Assembly (NCBI RefSeq): GCF_000092225.1 | Contig: NC_014158.1 | Coordinates: 186,001 to 250,000 of the forward strand | DNA length: 64,000 bases | DNA from: Tsukamurella paurometabola DSM 20162 | GTDB lineage: Bacteria > Actinomycetota > Actinomycetes > Mycobacteriales > Mycobacteriaceae | Direction of reading: 5' to 3' | Shown here: piece by piece, positions 52,343-61,900 of the stretch | How positions within the stretch are numbered: the stretch's first letter is position 1 | Layout of the letters: the number at the start of each line of letters is the position of its first letter | Program-made: the position numbers and the translations under genes | The notes under the pieces: model-generated | Database searches by the model: none | What the model was told of the DNA's origin: nothing | The model's input: only the letters and a program-made list of their open reading frames with translations

Positions 52343-53812
52343 TTATCGCTGGTTGAGCACTGCGCGGGCGGTAGCAGCGATACCGTCGTCTGTTCCGCGC
52401 ACGTGCCATCTATCGCGGTGCGTATCGGTCATGCTCTCGAGGATCGTGTAGGTCGGGCTCGTCACGGGCAGCATCATCGGGTAGCGGTTGGCGCCGCCGG
52501 TTCTCCATCCTGCTGCGTAGAGCAGGTCACTGACCTCTTTTCGCCAGTTCTCCACCGGTGTTCCGCTCCCGACCACGGCAAGCAGGAGCCATCCGGCCTC
52601 ACGATCGAAATCCTTGGTACCGCAAGGAAGCCGTCCCACGATGTGTTCCCACAACGCTGTGGGGTCACCGCCGATGCGACGAGCAGCCCGGGTTGGGCTG
52701 ATCCTGCCCTTGCGGACACTGAGTAGCCCCACCGCCTGCGCCGCTTCACGCACCGTCGCCACCGGAGGCGTGAGATCCTCCCGGTTCGCCTTTCCCATCC
52801 ACCAGTTCGCGATGCCACTGCGCTGCGCGAACCGCTCGACCACAACAGGCGGGAGGTAACCCGCGGCGGTGAGCTTGACCCCCTCACCGACTTCTTCGAG
52901 CAGCAGACGGTAAGGCTCGGTGAGCCGTTCAGCTTCCGCGGCGGACACACTGGCCTGGCCGTGCGACTGCGGCCGCGCGAGCACCCCCTGCAACAACGAG
53001 CTGCCCTGCATCGTCAGCCGATGGGCGATCTGCCCCAGTTCACCGTGGCCTGGAGCCAGAACCGAAGCAGGATCGAAAAGAGCGAGCGTGATGGCGGCAT
53101 TGGCGTCATCGACGTCGAAGACATCCGGGTCCCAGCCCCCAGGGAGCCAGTCGTTCGCCTCCTCCGCGCTGCCGAAACTGTCAGGAAGGTGCGCCGCGTC
53201 CCTACCCTTGCGAACCCACAGTGCTACTTCATGGAACCCGCCCAGACCACCGCAGTCCTCAGGCGGGCACGCGTTCTTCCCCGCCACACACAGCGACGCA
53301 GACGGACAGGTGTCGAGGACCTGCTCAACCTTGAGCTTGTGCTCCCAGCCATCGCCAAAGTCGTACTCGTACCACAGCTCGTCACCCACGCCCGCGATGA
53401 CCTGATCGAGCCGGACATCCTGCTCCAGCACCCCTTCCTCGCCCTCGCTGACATCGAATGCCGTCAGGAAGGCCGGAGAACGATGATCGCTGCCTGTCCT
53501 GAACTTGTGCAGGTGACAGTCGTACCAGCCCATCGCCGCCTGGATCACCTCGTGCACAGCAGAAAGTGTCAGATCGCCGGGCAACTCCAGCCGCCGCCAC
53601 ACAGGAGGCTTCGCGCCATGCAGATCCAACCGGACACGAAACCCGACCACCCGGTCAGGCACAGGTAGCAGCGTCGGCTGCCGCACCCGCGTCAGAGCAT
53701 CGACCTCTGCAGCGAACCGCGCGTTCACCACCGCATCAAGCACAACCCGTCTCTCCTGCGGGCTCAGCCCCTCCACATACTCGCGGGCCACAGCAGACAG
53801 ATCCTCGACCAT
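52343..53812 (-). CDS. Plasmid pRiA4b ORF-3-like protein
   Basis: A 489-residue protein. Residues about 55-240 match the pRiA4b ORF-3/MM3350 fold: FRVRLDLHGAKPPVWRRLELPGDLTLSAVHEVIQAAMGW, YEYDFGDGWEHKLKVE, CPPEDCGGLGGFHE. The C-terminal 240 residues are unrecognised. The family is common on mobile DNA; its function is unknown. It is the second passenger gene of the IS21 element and points toward istB. Confidence 0.8.
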   Translation of the reverse strand: MVEDLSAVAREYVEGLSPQERRVVLDAVVNARFAAEVDALTRVRQPTLLPVPDRVVGFRVRLDLHGAKPPVWRRLELPGDLTLSAVHEVIQAAMGWYDCHLHKFRTGSDHRSPAFLTAFDVSEGEEGVLEQDVRLDQVIAGVGDELWYEYDFGDGWEHKLKVEQVLDTCPSASLCVAGKNACPPEDCGGLGGFHEVALWVRKGRDAAHLPDSFGSAEEANDWLPGGWDPDVFDVDDANAAITLALFDPASVLAPGHGELGQIAHRLTMQGSSLLQGVLARPQSHGQASVSAAEAERLTEPYRLLLEEVGEGVKLTAAGYLPPVVVERFAQRSGIANWWMGKANREDLTPPVATVREAAQAVGLLSVRKGRISPTRAARRIGGDPTALWEHIVGRLPCGTKDFDREAGWLLLAVVGSGTPVENWRKEVSDLLYAAGWRTGGANRYPMMLPVTSPTYTILESMTDTHRDRWHVRGTDDGIAATARAVLNQR

Positions 53813-53948
53813 GCCCCCCAGTCAACCAGGACTCGACACAACCCGCCCCACCGCGAACCAGACTACGCCCGGGGCCAAATCAAACCGTCCCAGTGGGGCC
53901 ACTCCCAGTTGACATAGCCAACTCTATCGGCCGGGCTGAGGGGCCTGG

Positions 53949-54716
53949 TCACCAAAGACTCCACACGATGTCTGGGAAGTGGTTGGCGGTGTTGTAGGCC
54001 GCGTGCAACGTCGCTGCTGGCCAGACCGATCGGGAGGCGATCGCGATCGCTGCGCACCCTGCGCCTAACACCCAGGTGGTAACGACGTTGTACCAGCCGT
54101 AGTCAAGATGAATCAGACCGAACAAGAGCGCCGTAGCAATCACCACGCCAGCCAGGATGCTGAGACGGGCCCGAGACGCATCGGGCATCCGGGCTCCAGT
54201 AAAGCCGAGCGCGAAACACGCCGCGGCGACCACGGGCATGCGAAAGATCACTTCCTCGCCTGCTGCGTGTGTCCAGTCAGTCCAGGTGAACGCCTCAGCT
54301 TCTCGCTGTTCGTTGTTCGCCAGTTGTTGCGCGGTCGAATCGGTCAGTGCAGGCCAGAGCTGGGGAAGATGCAGTGCAGTTAGACCTCGCGAGAGGCCGA
54401 AGCCAGCGGCTGCGCCTACGGGGAGCCACAGCCACCACCGGCGGGGTAAAGCAAATCCTAGCCAGCGGGAGGAGGGGAGAAGCGATGACTGAGTAAGCCA
54501 ATGCCCACCAACTACGACAACTATGCCGACGGTCGCGGCGACAGCCGCGAGCACGACTCCCCGCGAGAGGTCTTGTTCGTAAAGTTCTTCCGGTGCCATC
54601 AGCGCGACAATCGAAGCGGAAACCCAGATCACTCGGATGAGCACGAGGAGACAGGAAGCATCAGCCGGTTGGTTTGCGAAGAAGGCCCGAGCGCGCACAA
54701 GAAGGTCAGCGTTCAT
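53949..54716 (-). CDS. CPBP-family intramembrane glutamic protease
   Basis: A 255-residue polytopic membrane protein with the three CPBP/CAAX-protease motifs: EEVIFR, FGLIHLDYG and HAAYNTANH. Such proteins cleave within membranes and often protect against self-made peptides or process them. The small membrane gene upstream is 13 bases away and probably cotranscribed. Confidence 0.85.
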   Translation of the reverse strand: MNADLLVRARAFFANQPADASCLLVLIRVIWVSASIVALMAPEELYEQDLSRGVVLAAVAATVGIVVVVGGHWLTQSSLLPSSRWLGFALPRRWWLWLPVGAAAGFGLSRGLTALHLPQLWPALTDSTAQQLANNEQREAEAFTWTDWTHAAGEEVIFRMPVVAAACFALGFTGARMPDASRARLSILAGVVIATALLFGLIHLDYGWYNVVTTWVLGAGCAAIAIASRSVWPAATLHAAYNTANHFPDIVWSLW

Positions 54717-54729
54717 GCTGGCGCAGCAT

Positions 54730-55104
54730 CTACTGGTACGGGTAGTGGACCGGATACGAGCGGGCCTGCGGGGCGATCACCGGGCCCTTGATTGCGCCGA
54801 ACGCGACCGCGAAGAACGGGCCCAGTCCGAGCACGCAGGCCAGGGTGTGCCAGAACACCAGCCAATTGCGCCGCCGCCGCGCGATCCGGTACTGCTCGGG
54901 AGTGCGCGCTGCCAGCATCGCCGACCGCGCCATGCCGCGCGGTTTGGCCAGGACGAACGCCAGCACCAGCCACAGCGGCCAGGTCACGACGAACAGGCCG
55001 ACGCCGATCAGGATCAGCGGCCGGATGTACATCTCGAAGAACGGCATTGGCGCATCAGCCGGATTACCGGCGGCCAGCATGATTGTCGTAGCGGCGCTGT
55101 TCAT
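54730..55104 (-). CDS. Small membrane protein, unrecognised
   Basis: A 124-residue protein with two predicted membrane helices (ILIGVGLFVVTWPLWLVLAFVL and VFWHTLACVLGLGPFFAVAFGAI) and a basic loop between them (RTPEQYRIARRRRN). I do not recognise a family. It precedes the CPBP protease and overlaps the IS21 fragment by 4 bases. Confidence 0.55.
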   Translation of the reverse strand: MNSAATTIMLAAGNPADAPMPFFEMYIRPLILIGVGLFVVTWPLWLVLAFVLAKPRGMARSAMLAARTPEQYRIARRRRNWLVFWHTLACVLGLGPFFAVAFGAIKGPVIAPQARSYPVHYPYQ

Positions 55105-55370
55105 GCACGGAATCCTTTCTCATGGCGCTGACAAATTCGGCTACTGGATGCCGCCGAGCGGTTCAACTGGCTATGTCCACCAATCTGAGGCTCATACGGA
55201 TCGACCACCGAGCCCTTCCCAGGCCGCACCGTATTTCGGGCCACCCCCAGCTGCCTGGCAATCAACTTGATCGGCATGCCCTCGGCCTGATGCAACCGGC
55301 GGATCTCCGCCCAATCCTCCGCAGTGATCATCCCTCCAACCTGCCGGGAGGGGATCAACTTTCGCGGCAC
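55101..55370 (-). pseudogene. IS21 istA N-terminal remnant
   Basis: The segment from ATG 55331, MITAEDWAEIRRLHQAEG, reads as the start of an IstA protein (helix-turn-helix MPIKLIARQLGVARNTVR), then diverges after about 45 residues into unrelated sequence. The copy differs from the intact istA in this window, so it marks an older insertion. Confidence 0.7.
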
Positions 55371-55482
55371 CCCTGGGGGTCAGTGTTCAGGAACCGTCGA
55401 CAGTCGGGGGTTGAATAGCCAGCCGTCCGGGACCGGAACCCGAACGATGAACGCCAGATACGGCGTCGCAGACCTGCTGGCT

Positions 55483-55857
55483 CTATGCGCGCCGGTTCAA
55501 CGAAGCGACCAGATCTTCGATCGCGTTGGTTGCACGGGAGGTCGTGGCGGCACGCACGGAGTCACTCTGATCCGCCGCTGTTGCGAGCCGCTTCGACGCC
55601 TTATCCGTGGCCTCTGCGAGTTCGAGGATTGCAGTACGTACCCCATTGACGCCTGTCATCAACGCTTCGAACTGATCATCAGTCATCTCAATCTCACTTT
55701 CCCGTGCCAGTAAGCCTTCGAGCAGATCCAGTGGACCGACCCACGCAACAGGCCGTCCCTGCCGCACGACTTCAACCAGAGCGCCGTCTACCGCCCGCGC
55801 GAGGATCTCACTTGGGCGGCGATTGAACTCCGTCGCTGTCACCGTCTCTCGGTCCAT
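55483..55857 (-). CDS. Phd/YefM-like antitoxin, orphan
   Basis: A 124-residue protein whose N-terminus (MDRETVTATEFNRRPSEILARAVDGALVEVVRQGRPVAWV) is a Phd/YefM-type DNA-binding domain; the rest is a helical extension. Start ATG 55857 is the family-like one; ATG 55887 is an alternative. No toxin gene lies on this strand next to it. An inverted repeat just upstream may be its operator. Confidence 0.65.
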   Translation of the reverse strand: MDRETVTATEFNRRPSEILARAVDGALVEVVRQGRPVAWVGPLDLLEGLLARESEIEMTDDQFEALMTGVNGVRTAILELAEATDKASKRLATAADQSDSVRAATTSRATNAIEDLVASLNRRA

Positions 55858-55889
55858 GCCCAGCAGCATAGCACCATAACAACTCATTG

Positions 55890-55918
55890 GTAACTACAAT
55901 CTAGATAGAAGTAGTTAC
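55890..55918. promoter_or_regulatory. Inverted repeat upstream of the Phd-like gene
   Basis: GTAACTAC and GTAGTTAC are perfect 8-bp arms separated by 13 bases, directly upstream of the Phd-like gene, as expected for antitoxin autoregulation. Confidence 0.6.
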
Positions 55919-55966
55919 CCGCCGCTGTATGCGGTCACGTGCTGCGGCGGAGTGCCTTACGGTTCT

Positions 55967-57022
55967 CTACATGGGGGCTGTGGTGCGGAATCCGATGTGG
56001 CTGGTGCTGGTATGTGGGGTGGCGTGGGTGCGGGCGCTGTTGCGGTAGCGGTTGCAGTAGCTGTCGTGGCAGAGGTAGCTGCCGCCGCGGAGCATGAAGT
56101 CGTCGCGGTCGGTGTCGCCGGGGGAGCGGGGGTCGACGGCGGTCCCGGCGGGCCCGAGGGTGGTGGCGGCTCGTTGGGCGTACAGGCCTGGTACGTAGGC
56201 GTCGGCGGTCCATTCCCAGACGTTGCCTACGCTGTGGTAGATGCCGATGTCGTTGGGCGGTAGGGATGTCACGGGCATCGTGCCTACTGGTGTGGTCGGC
56301 TGGTCGGGGAAGGCGCCGCGGAAGATGTTGACTTTCAGTGGTTCGCCGTCGATGGGGGGTTGACCGCCCCACGGGTAGGTTTCGCCGAGAATTGTTCCGC
56401 GTGCAGCGCATTCCCACTGTGCTTCGGTCGGCAACGTTCGGTTGGCCCAGGCGCAGTAGGCGAGGGCGTCGAAGTAGGAGATGTGTACGACGGGGTGGTC
56501 GGGGCGGTTCTCGGCGGTGCTTCCCGCACCGAAGGGGTTGCGCCAGTACGCGTCTTCGACGGTTCGCCACCACCACGCCTGCGGGTCTGGCACGTCGAGC
56601 ACTGTGGCGGAGGGGGCGACCTGTGAGTAGAAGACCGTCGACGAGCCTCGCTGCTGCGCGGTGGTGCGGTATCCGGTGGCATCGACGAACCGGGCGAACT
56701 GCGCGTTGGTGACCGTTGTCGCGTCGATGCTGTATGCGCTCACACCCACCGGGTGCGCGGGCCCCTCCTCGTCCGCGGCGATTCCCGCCCCGGTGAAATC
56801 GCCCATCAAAAACGGTTTAGGGCCGATACTGACCTGCCGACTATCGTGCACCGCGTGGGCGGTCTGCGCCGCTGCCGGAGTCGGCACCACACTTCGGCGT
56901 GCCTGGGCCGCTACGGTCTCGTCCGGGGCAGCAGCGTGCCGACCACCGCCCACATCACCAGCGCTCGTGCGGGGGGCGTTGGCAGTGGTTCCGCAGCACG
57001 AGGACTTCTGCTCGTCGGTCAT
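55967..57022 (-). CDS. Formylglycine-generating enzyme
   Basis: A 351-residue SUMF1/FGE protein, which oxidises a Cys in sulfatases to formylglycine using copper and oxygen. It has the family order (MGDFTGAG, LPTEAQWECAARG, GNVWEWTAD) and both catalytic cysteines in RGGSYLCHDSYCNRYRNSAR, so it is a real FGE rather than an ergothioneine-pathway or other sulfatase-modifying-factor homologue. The N-terminal 65 residues are a non-conserved tail with a CC pair. No sulfatase gene is nearby. A GAGAGG site lies about 11 nt upstream. Confidence 0.88.
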   Translation of the reverse strand: MTDEQKSSCCGTTANAPRTSAGDVGGGRHAAAPDETVAAQARRSVVPTPAAAQTAHAVHDSRQVSIGPKPFLMGDFTGAGIAADEEGPAHPVGVSAYSIDATTVTNAQFARFVDATGYRTTAQQRGSSTVFYSQVAPSATVLDVPDPQAWWWRTVEDAYWRNPFGAGSTAENRPDHPVVHISYFDALAYCAWANRTLPTEAQWECAARGTILGETYPWGGQPPIDGEPLKVNIFRGAFPDQPTTPVGTMPVTSLPPNDIGIYHSVGNVWEWTADAYVPGLYAQRAATTLGPAGTAVDPRSPGDTDRDDFMLRGGSYLCHDSYCNRYRNSARTHATPHTSTSHIGFRTTAPM

Positions 57023-57220
57023 TTCTTTTGGTTCCTCTCTTCCCGGTCTTCCCGGCGCGTGCAGATGCAGGACGAGACTCGGTTAGACCTTCGGGATATT
57101 TGCGGGCACACAGATCGGATTGATCCGTGGCGCCGACCCTGGGCGGCCGCTCTGCTGCCAATGCTGCTGTACCAGGCTCTGATACACACGGGCCTGCTGC
57201 ACGGGTAGGTGACAAGTTGG

Positions 57221-58123
57221 TCAGGCCGCGTGTGGCGCGGCCGGGTTCATGGTGGACTCGAATGCGATGGGTGTCAATCGTCCAAGGCGGCGTTGTCGGC
57301 GCCGGCGGTGGTAGGTCCGTTCGATCCAGGTGATGATCGCGGTCCGCAGTTCCTGCCGGGTGGCCCAGCAGTGGCGGTCGAGGACGTTGTTCTGCAGCAG
57401 GCTGAAGAACGACTCCATCGCGGCATTGTCGCCGCAGGAGGCGACTCGGCCCATTGATCCGCGTAGTCCGTGATATTCCAAGGCACGTCGGAATTTTCGG
57501 CTCCGGAATTGCGATCCTCTGTCACTATGAACTATGCATCCGGTGACATCACCGCGCATCGCGACAGCGTTGTTGAGGGCGTTGACGGCGAGCCGGGCCT
57601 TCATCCTCGAGTCGACGGAGTAGCCGACGATCCGCCCGGAGTAGGCATCTTTGATCGCACACAGATACAGCTTCCCTTCCCGAGCCCTGTGTTCAGTGAT
57701 ATCTGTGAGCCACAACCGATTCGGTGCATCTGCGGTGAACCGGTGACGAGTCCTGCCGTGCTCGTCGGTGACGGTGCATAGATCGTCGTGGACCGCGGGC
57801 CCGGGTTTGCCGCCCTTGCTCGAGCGTTTCTTTCCGAAGACGCTCCACCACCGGTTGTCGCGGCAGATCCGCCACGCAGTGCGGTCCGCCATAGGCTCAC
57901 CGGCAGCGCGGGCCTCGTCTGCGAGTAACCGGTGACCGAACTCCGGATCATCAACGCTGGCGTCGAACAGGGCGTTCGCGCGATACGCCTAGACCAGCTC
58001 CGTCGCGGGGACCGGGGCGGCGAGCCAACGGTAGTAAGGCTGACGGGAGAGCTTCAAAACCCGGCACGACACCGTGACGGGAACACCGTCGTCGGCGAGC
58101 TCTTTCACGAGCGGGTACATCAT
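57221..58123 (-). pseudogene. IS3 transposase OrfB with in-frame amber codon
   Basis: From ATG 58123 the frame encodes the OrfB N-terminus ([19 protein letters not shown]...) but meets TAG at 57989-57991, replacing what is usually a Gln codon (LV-stop-AYRANAL). Beyond it the DDE core is intact: Asp in LWLTDITEH, Asp in HSDRGSQ, Glu in AAMESFFSLLQNN. Unless suppressed, no full transposase is made. The start overlaps the orfA stop in an AAAATGATG context typical of IS3 frameshifting. Confidence 0.85.
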
Positions 58124-58422
58124 TTTCCCGGCAGGTTCGCCTGCGACAGATACGCAGCCGCACGACGCAGGACCTCATTCTCCTGCTCAAGGAGCCGAAT
58201 CCGCTTACGCATTTGCCTCTCGGTCGCCGACTGCGCCGCACTGCTCCCGGACTTGGAGCCGGCCTCGACATCGGCGGTCTTCACCCAGTTCATCAGGCAC
58301 GACTCGCTAATGCCGAAGTCGGCAGCGATCTGCTTGAGACGGACTCCCGGCTCACGATTACGCGCGACACGGACCACATCGTCGCGGAACTCCTTCGGAT
58401 ACGGCTTAGGCACAGTGCACAT
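58120..58422 (-). CDS. IS3 OrfA helix-turn-helix protein
   Basis: A 100-residue OrfA, beginning [24 protein letters not shown], with a helix-turn-helix ([25 protein letters not shown]) and a leucine-zipper-like C-terminus ([21 protein letters not shown]). It appears intact. Confidence 0.85.
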   Translation of the reverse strand: MCTVPKPYPKEFRDDVVRVARNREPGVRLKQIAADFGISESCLMNWVKTADVEAGSKSGSSAAQSATERQMRKRIRLLEQENEVLRRAAAYLSQANLPGK

Positions 58423-58482
58423 CCTTCCAGCGGCACCCCTCGGCACCACAGATCAGATGTCACCTACCCGTGCAGCAGGCCC

Positions 58483-58753
58483 CGAGCAGGGATACGCCCT
58501 GCGCAAGAACCTCTGGTCCGACACCGGCAACCGGATCGCGGTGCGGTTCGAGTACGAGTGGCACGACGAGAGCGGGCAGTGGTGGCGCAGCTACGGAAAC
58601 GAGCTGTGGGAATTCACCGAACAAGGGCTCATGTCCCGCCGCGAAGCCAGCATCAAAGACCTGCCGATCAGCGGGGACGACCGGCGAATCCACGGCAGCC
58701 GACGAGGTTCGGAGCAGCAGCAGATACAACGTGAGAAAGAACGCATGTCATAA
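58483..58753 (+). pseudogene. DUF1348 (NTF2-like) protein, C-terminal fragment
   Basis: About 88 codons encode the second half of a DUF1348 protein ([29 protein letters not shown] and [13 protein letters not shown]). The N-terminal half is missing; the IS3 right end abuts it, and the sequence left of the IS3 does not encode the missing part. A deletion together with the IS3 insertion is likely. Confidence 0.75.
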
Positions 58754-58928
58754 TATTGAACTTTTCCCAGAACAGCTAGGTCGCTGACGCCTTTTTTGGT
58801 GGTGATTGCGGCGAGGAGTGGTTGAAGCTTGCTGTGGACGGGGCGGCAGTGGTGGGCGATACTTCTGAGCGAAGCTATGGAACTGCCGGTGCTCGCTGGT
58901 GGGTGGCTCTGACGGAGGATAAGAGCTG

Positions 58929-61900
58929 ATGACGGTTCCTGCCGTGTATTCGGTCGTGTTGGCTGTGGTGTGTTGTGTTGTGGTGGGGCGGGTTTGGCTC
59001 CGCGATAGGGCTGTGTTCGGCTCCCTGCTCCGCCGCCGGACTGCATCTGGTGCTAAACCGGGGCAAGCTCCACGGGCTCGTATTGACGGTGTGGGTGGTC
59101 GGGGGAGTGGTCGTGGTGTGCATCCGCTCGTCGTGGGTGTTGCGCGGGGTGTTGTTGGTGTGGTGGTTTTCGGCGGGGCGTTGGTAGCGGCTGCGTTGTT
59201 GCCGTCGTCTCCGTCGGCGTCTGCGGCGGTCCCTGATGGCGACACCTCGTCCACATCGTCCGAATCCGCATCATCTGGATCGTCTGGATCGTCGGGTTCG
59301 GCATCATCGGAATCCAAGCCGTCGGAATCTCGGTCGTCGGCATCGCCGGGCTCTGGGTCGGATGCGTCTTCGTCAGCGCCTTCCGAGTCCGGTTCGTCGG
59401 GGTCTGATTCGTCGGGTACCTCTTCTGGTTCGGCTTCACCTGGTTCATCTTCGTCTGTTGGTTCTTCGTCGGGTTCGACGCCGAGCGAGAACCCTGATCG
59501 TTCTACTAGCGGTGGGGCGTCGGGGGCTTCGACGGGGAAGTCGGGGGATGCCGGGGAGTCGGGGGGCGATTCGGCAGCACCAACCGCCTCTGCATCACAC
59601 GGCTCCACATCCACCGGCTCTGCGGCGGCTTCGTCGTCGGGGGGCACGTCGTCGTCGGCGGTTGCGCCGGGTGTTGTCGTAGATCGCCCGAGGACGCAGG
59701 ATTCCCAGTCACCGGCACCGGCACCGGCTGCGGGGGCGTCGTCTTCCTCGTCGCCGGCATCACCTTCTTCGACGCCTTCTTTCTCTTCGTCTACGTCTTC
59801 GGCGGCGTCGTCTTTGGTGTCTGCTGTGGGTGCGTCGTTGTCTGGTGCGGCGGGGCGGTCGGCGGTGGTTCCGGTGGTGGTGCCGGCGGGTGTGAGTTTT
59901 GATTTTCGGCCGGGTCCGGATGGGTACTTGGTGTTCCGGTTGCCGGGTTCGGTGGTTGCTGATGCGGTAGCGGGTTCTGCGGCTGCGGCACAACTCGGGC
60001 TCGGCGTGCAGTCGCCACCAGGGGTGGGGGCGGGGTCGAATACGTTCGTGTTCGTGCCGTCGGCGTCGTCGCCGTTGGATTATCAGTTCCCGGTTGATGT
60101 CGGGGTGGGGCAGAAGCTGGTTGCCCGTTCTGATGGGTCGGTGGATGTGGTTGATCTCTCTGGTGCGGTGGTGCAAACCATTGGTGTGCCGTGGGCGGTT
60201 GATGCGCAGGGCCGTCAGCACTCGACCTGGTACACCATTGATGAGAACAGTCCAGGGACTCTGACGCAGCACATCCGCCCCGACGTCGATGCCCGGTACC
60301 CGTTGTTGGCTGATCCGAGTAGTTTGCCTGGGCATCCTGAGCCGTTGCCGGAGGCTCCTCCGGCGGGGCCGTTGCAGCCCTCTCCGCAACCCAGCAGTGG
60401 AGGGAGCACAGGTGGCGGTTGGTCCGGAACGGGCTCAGGTTCAGGCTCCGGGGCGGGGTCGTCGGGGTCGTCGGGTTCAAGTCGCGGCAGCGGCAGCGGT
60501 GGTAGCGGAAACGGCGGCGGCGGGGCAGCGCCTCCGGATGATGGCACGTCGACCGATCCAGGGTTTTCCCGCGACTACGACCTCAGCCACAATCCCGGCG
60601 GAGCGTCAACGCCTGGGTTTGGTGGCGCGAAGATCGACAACGGGTCCGGTCCCCGTCAAGCCCCCGGATCGTATGACTGGGATGTGCCGAAGTTCGACTA
60701 CTCCGTGCCTGCTCCGGCAAAGGGCGAGTATGCGTTTTCGTTGTTTGGGCTTTTCTCGATCAACCCGTTCAGCGGTAACACTTCGGTGCTCGGGATCAAG
60801 TTCAACCTGTGGGATACCGTCGGGAACATCGCAGGTGGCGTGGGTAAAGCGATCGACGGCGTGGGTAAGGCCATCGATGGGATTGTGAGCCCGAAGCCGA
60901 AAGATGATGGAAAGCCTGCTATTCCCGGCACGACACCGCAGCCATTTGCGCAGGTTGTTGTTGGTGCGGCCGCGTTCATTTTGCTGTTTGGGGCGATCTA
61001 CTTCGCAACGCTTCCCCCGCAGCAGCGGCAGGACTTGATCCGTCGTGGCACCGAGCCTCTTAACCAGTGGTGGAACAACGCGCGCGACCGTATCCACGAC
61101 CTGCTGAATCCGGCGGAACCTGAGGCGAAAACCCCTACCATCGGCGGCGAGGTCAAGCCCCCCGCGCAGGGCGCCACCGAGCCTCCGCACACAACGCCGA
61201 ATCCGGTACCGAGCAACCCGGTCTCGCCTGTAACCCCGGACCTTCCTGCGGCCCCGTTTACCACCCCCGGTGGGAATGGCACCGGGGCCGGCACTGTTGG
61301 CACTCCCACCCGCCCCGGCACGCAGATACCGGCCGTGCCTGCCGGCAATCCTGGTATCAGCACACCCGCCCCCGGCGGTGGCCAGGACGACCCCAACAAC
61401 GACGACGATGACGGTCCGGACAAGAACCCGGACAAGGACACCGACCACCAGAGCTACCCCGCTGGCGGCATCATCGGCGCCGGCCTCGGCGGAGCAAGCA
61501 TCGAAACCCCCGGCCTGCCCACCACCCCGGGAACGAACCCGCCCGAACCCAACAACGGCACCCCGGGAACAACGACGCCGCTCGACCCTGACCATCACCT
61601 CGACCCGAACAAGCCGGACAAAGCCACACCAGTCGAGATCAAACCGGAGCCGACCGCCCCGAAGAACCCGATCCTCGGCCTCGCCGAAAACATCCTCGGA
61701 TTCTTCTTCCCCAAGCCCAAACCTGCTATTCCCGAACCCTCCACCCCGGAGCATCCCGGCGGCACCACCACCGGAACCGGCACCAACAACAACAGCAGCA
61801 AGGGTGACGGCGGCGATAGCGGTGATGGTGGCGGTGACAGCGCCGCCAACTCTGGCAACACCGGCGCTACGACCCCCAGCACCCCTGCTACAAGCAACGG

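Larger units (their letters stand above)
49362..53926. mobile_element. IS21-family element with passenger genes and 6-bp target duplication
   Basis: The element runs 49368-53920 (4553 bp). ACTCTA occurs directly before it (49362-49367) and directly after it (53921-53926). Its ends are imperfect inverted repeats: the left begins TGGTTGTGACAGCTTGGG and the right, read inward, TGGCTATGTCAACTGGG. Both ends continue with internal GACGGYTTGAYTTGGMCCC repeats, as in IS21 multi-repeat termini. Inside are istA, istB, a small gene and a minus-strand pRiA4b ORF-3-like gene. IS21 elements of this family usually end soon after istB, so the last two genes look like passengers. Confidence 0.7.
57191..58481. 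mobile_element. IS3-family element, inactivated
   Basis: The element spans about 57195-58477 with perfect 20-bp inverted repeats TGCTGCACGGGTAGGTGACA, flanked on both sides by GGCC, a possible 4-bp target duplication (palindromic, so not decisive). It contains orfA and an orfB interrupted by an amber codon on the minus strand. Confidence 0.8.
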
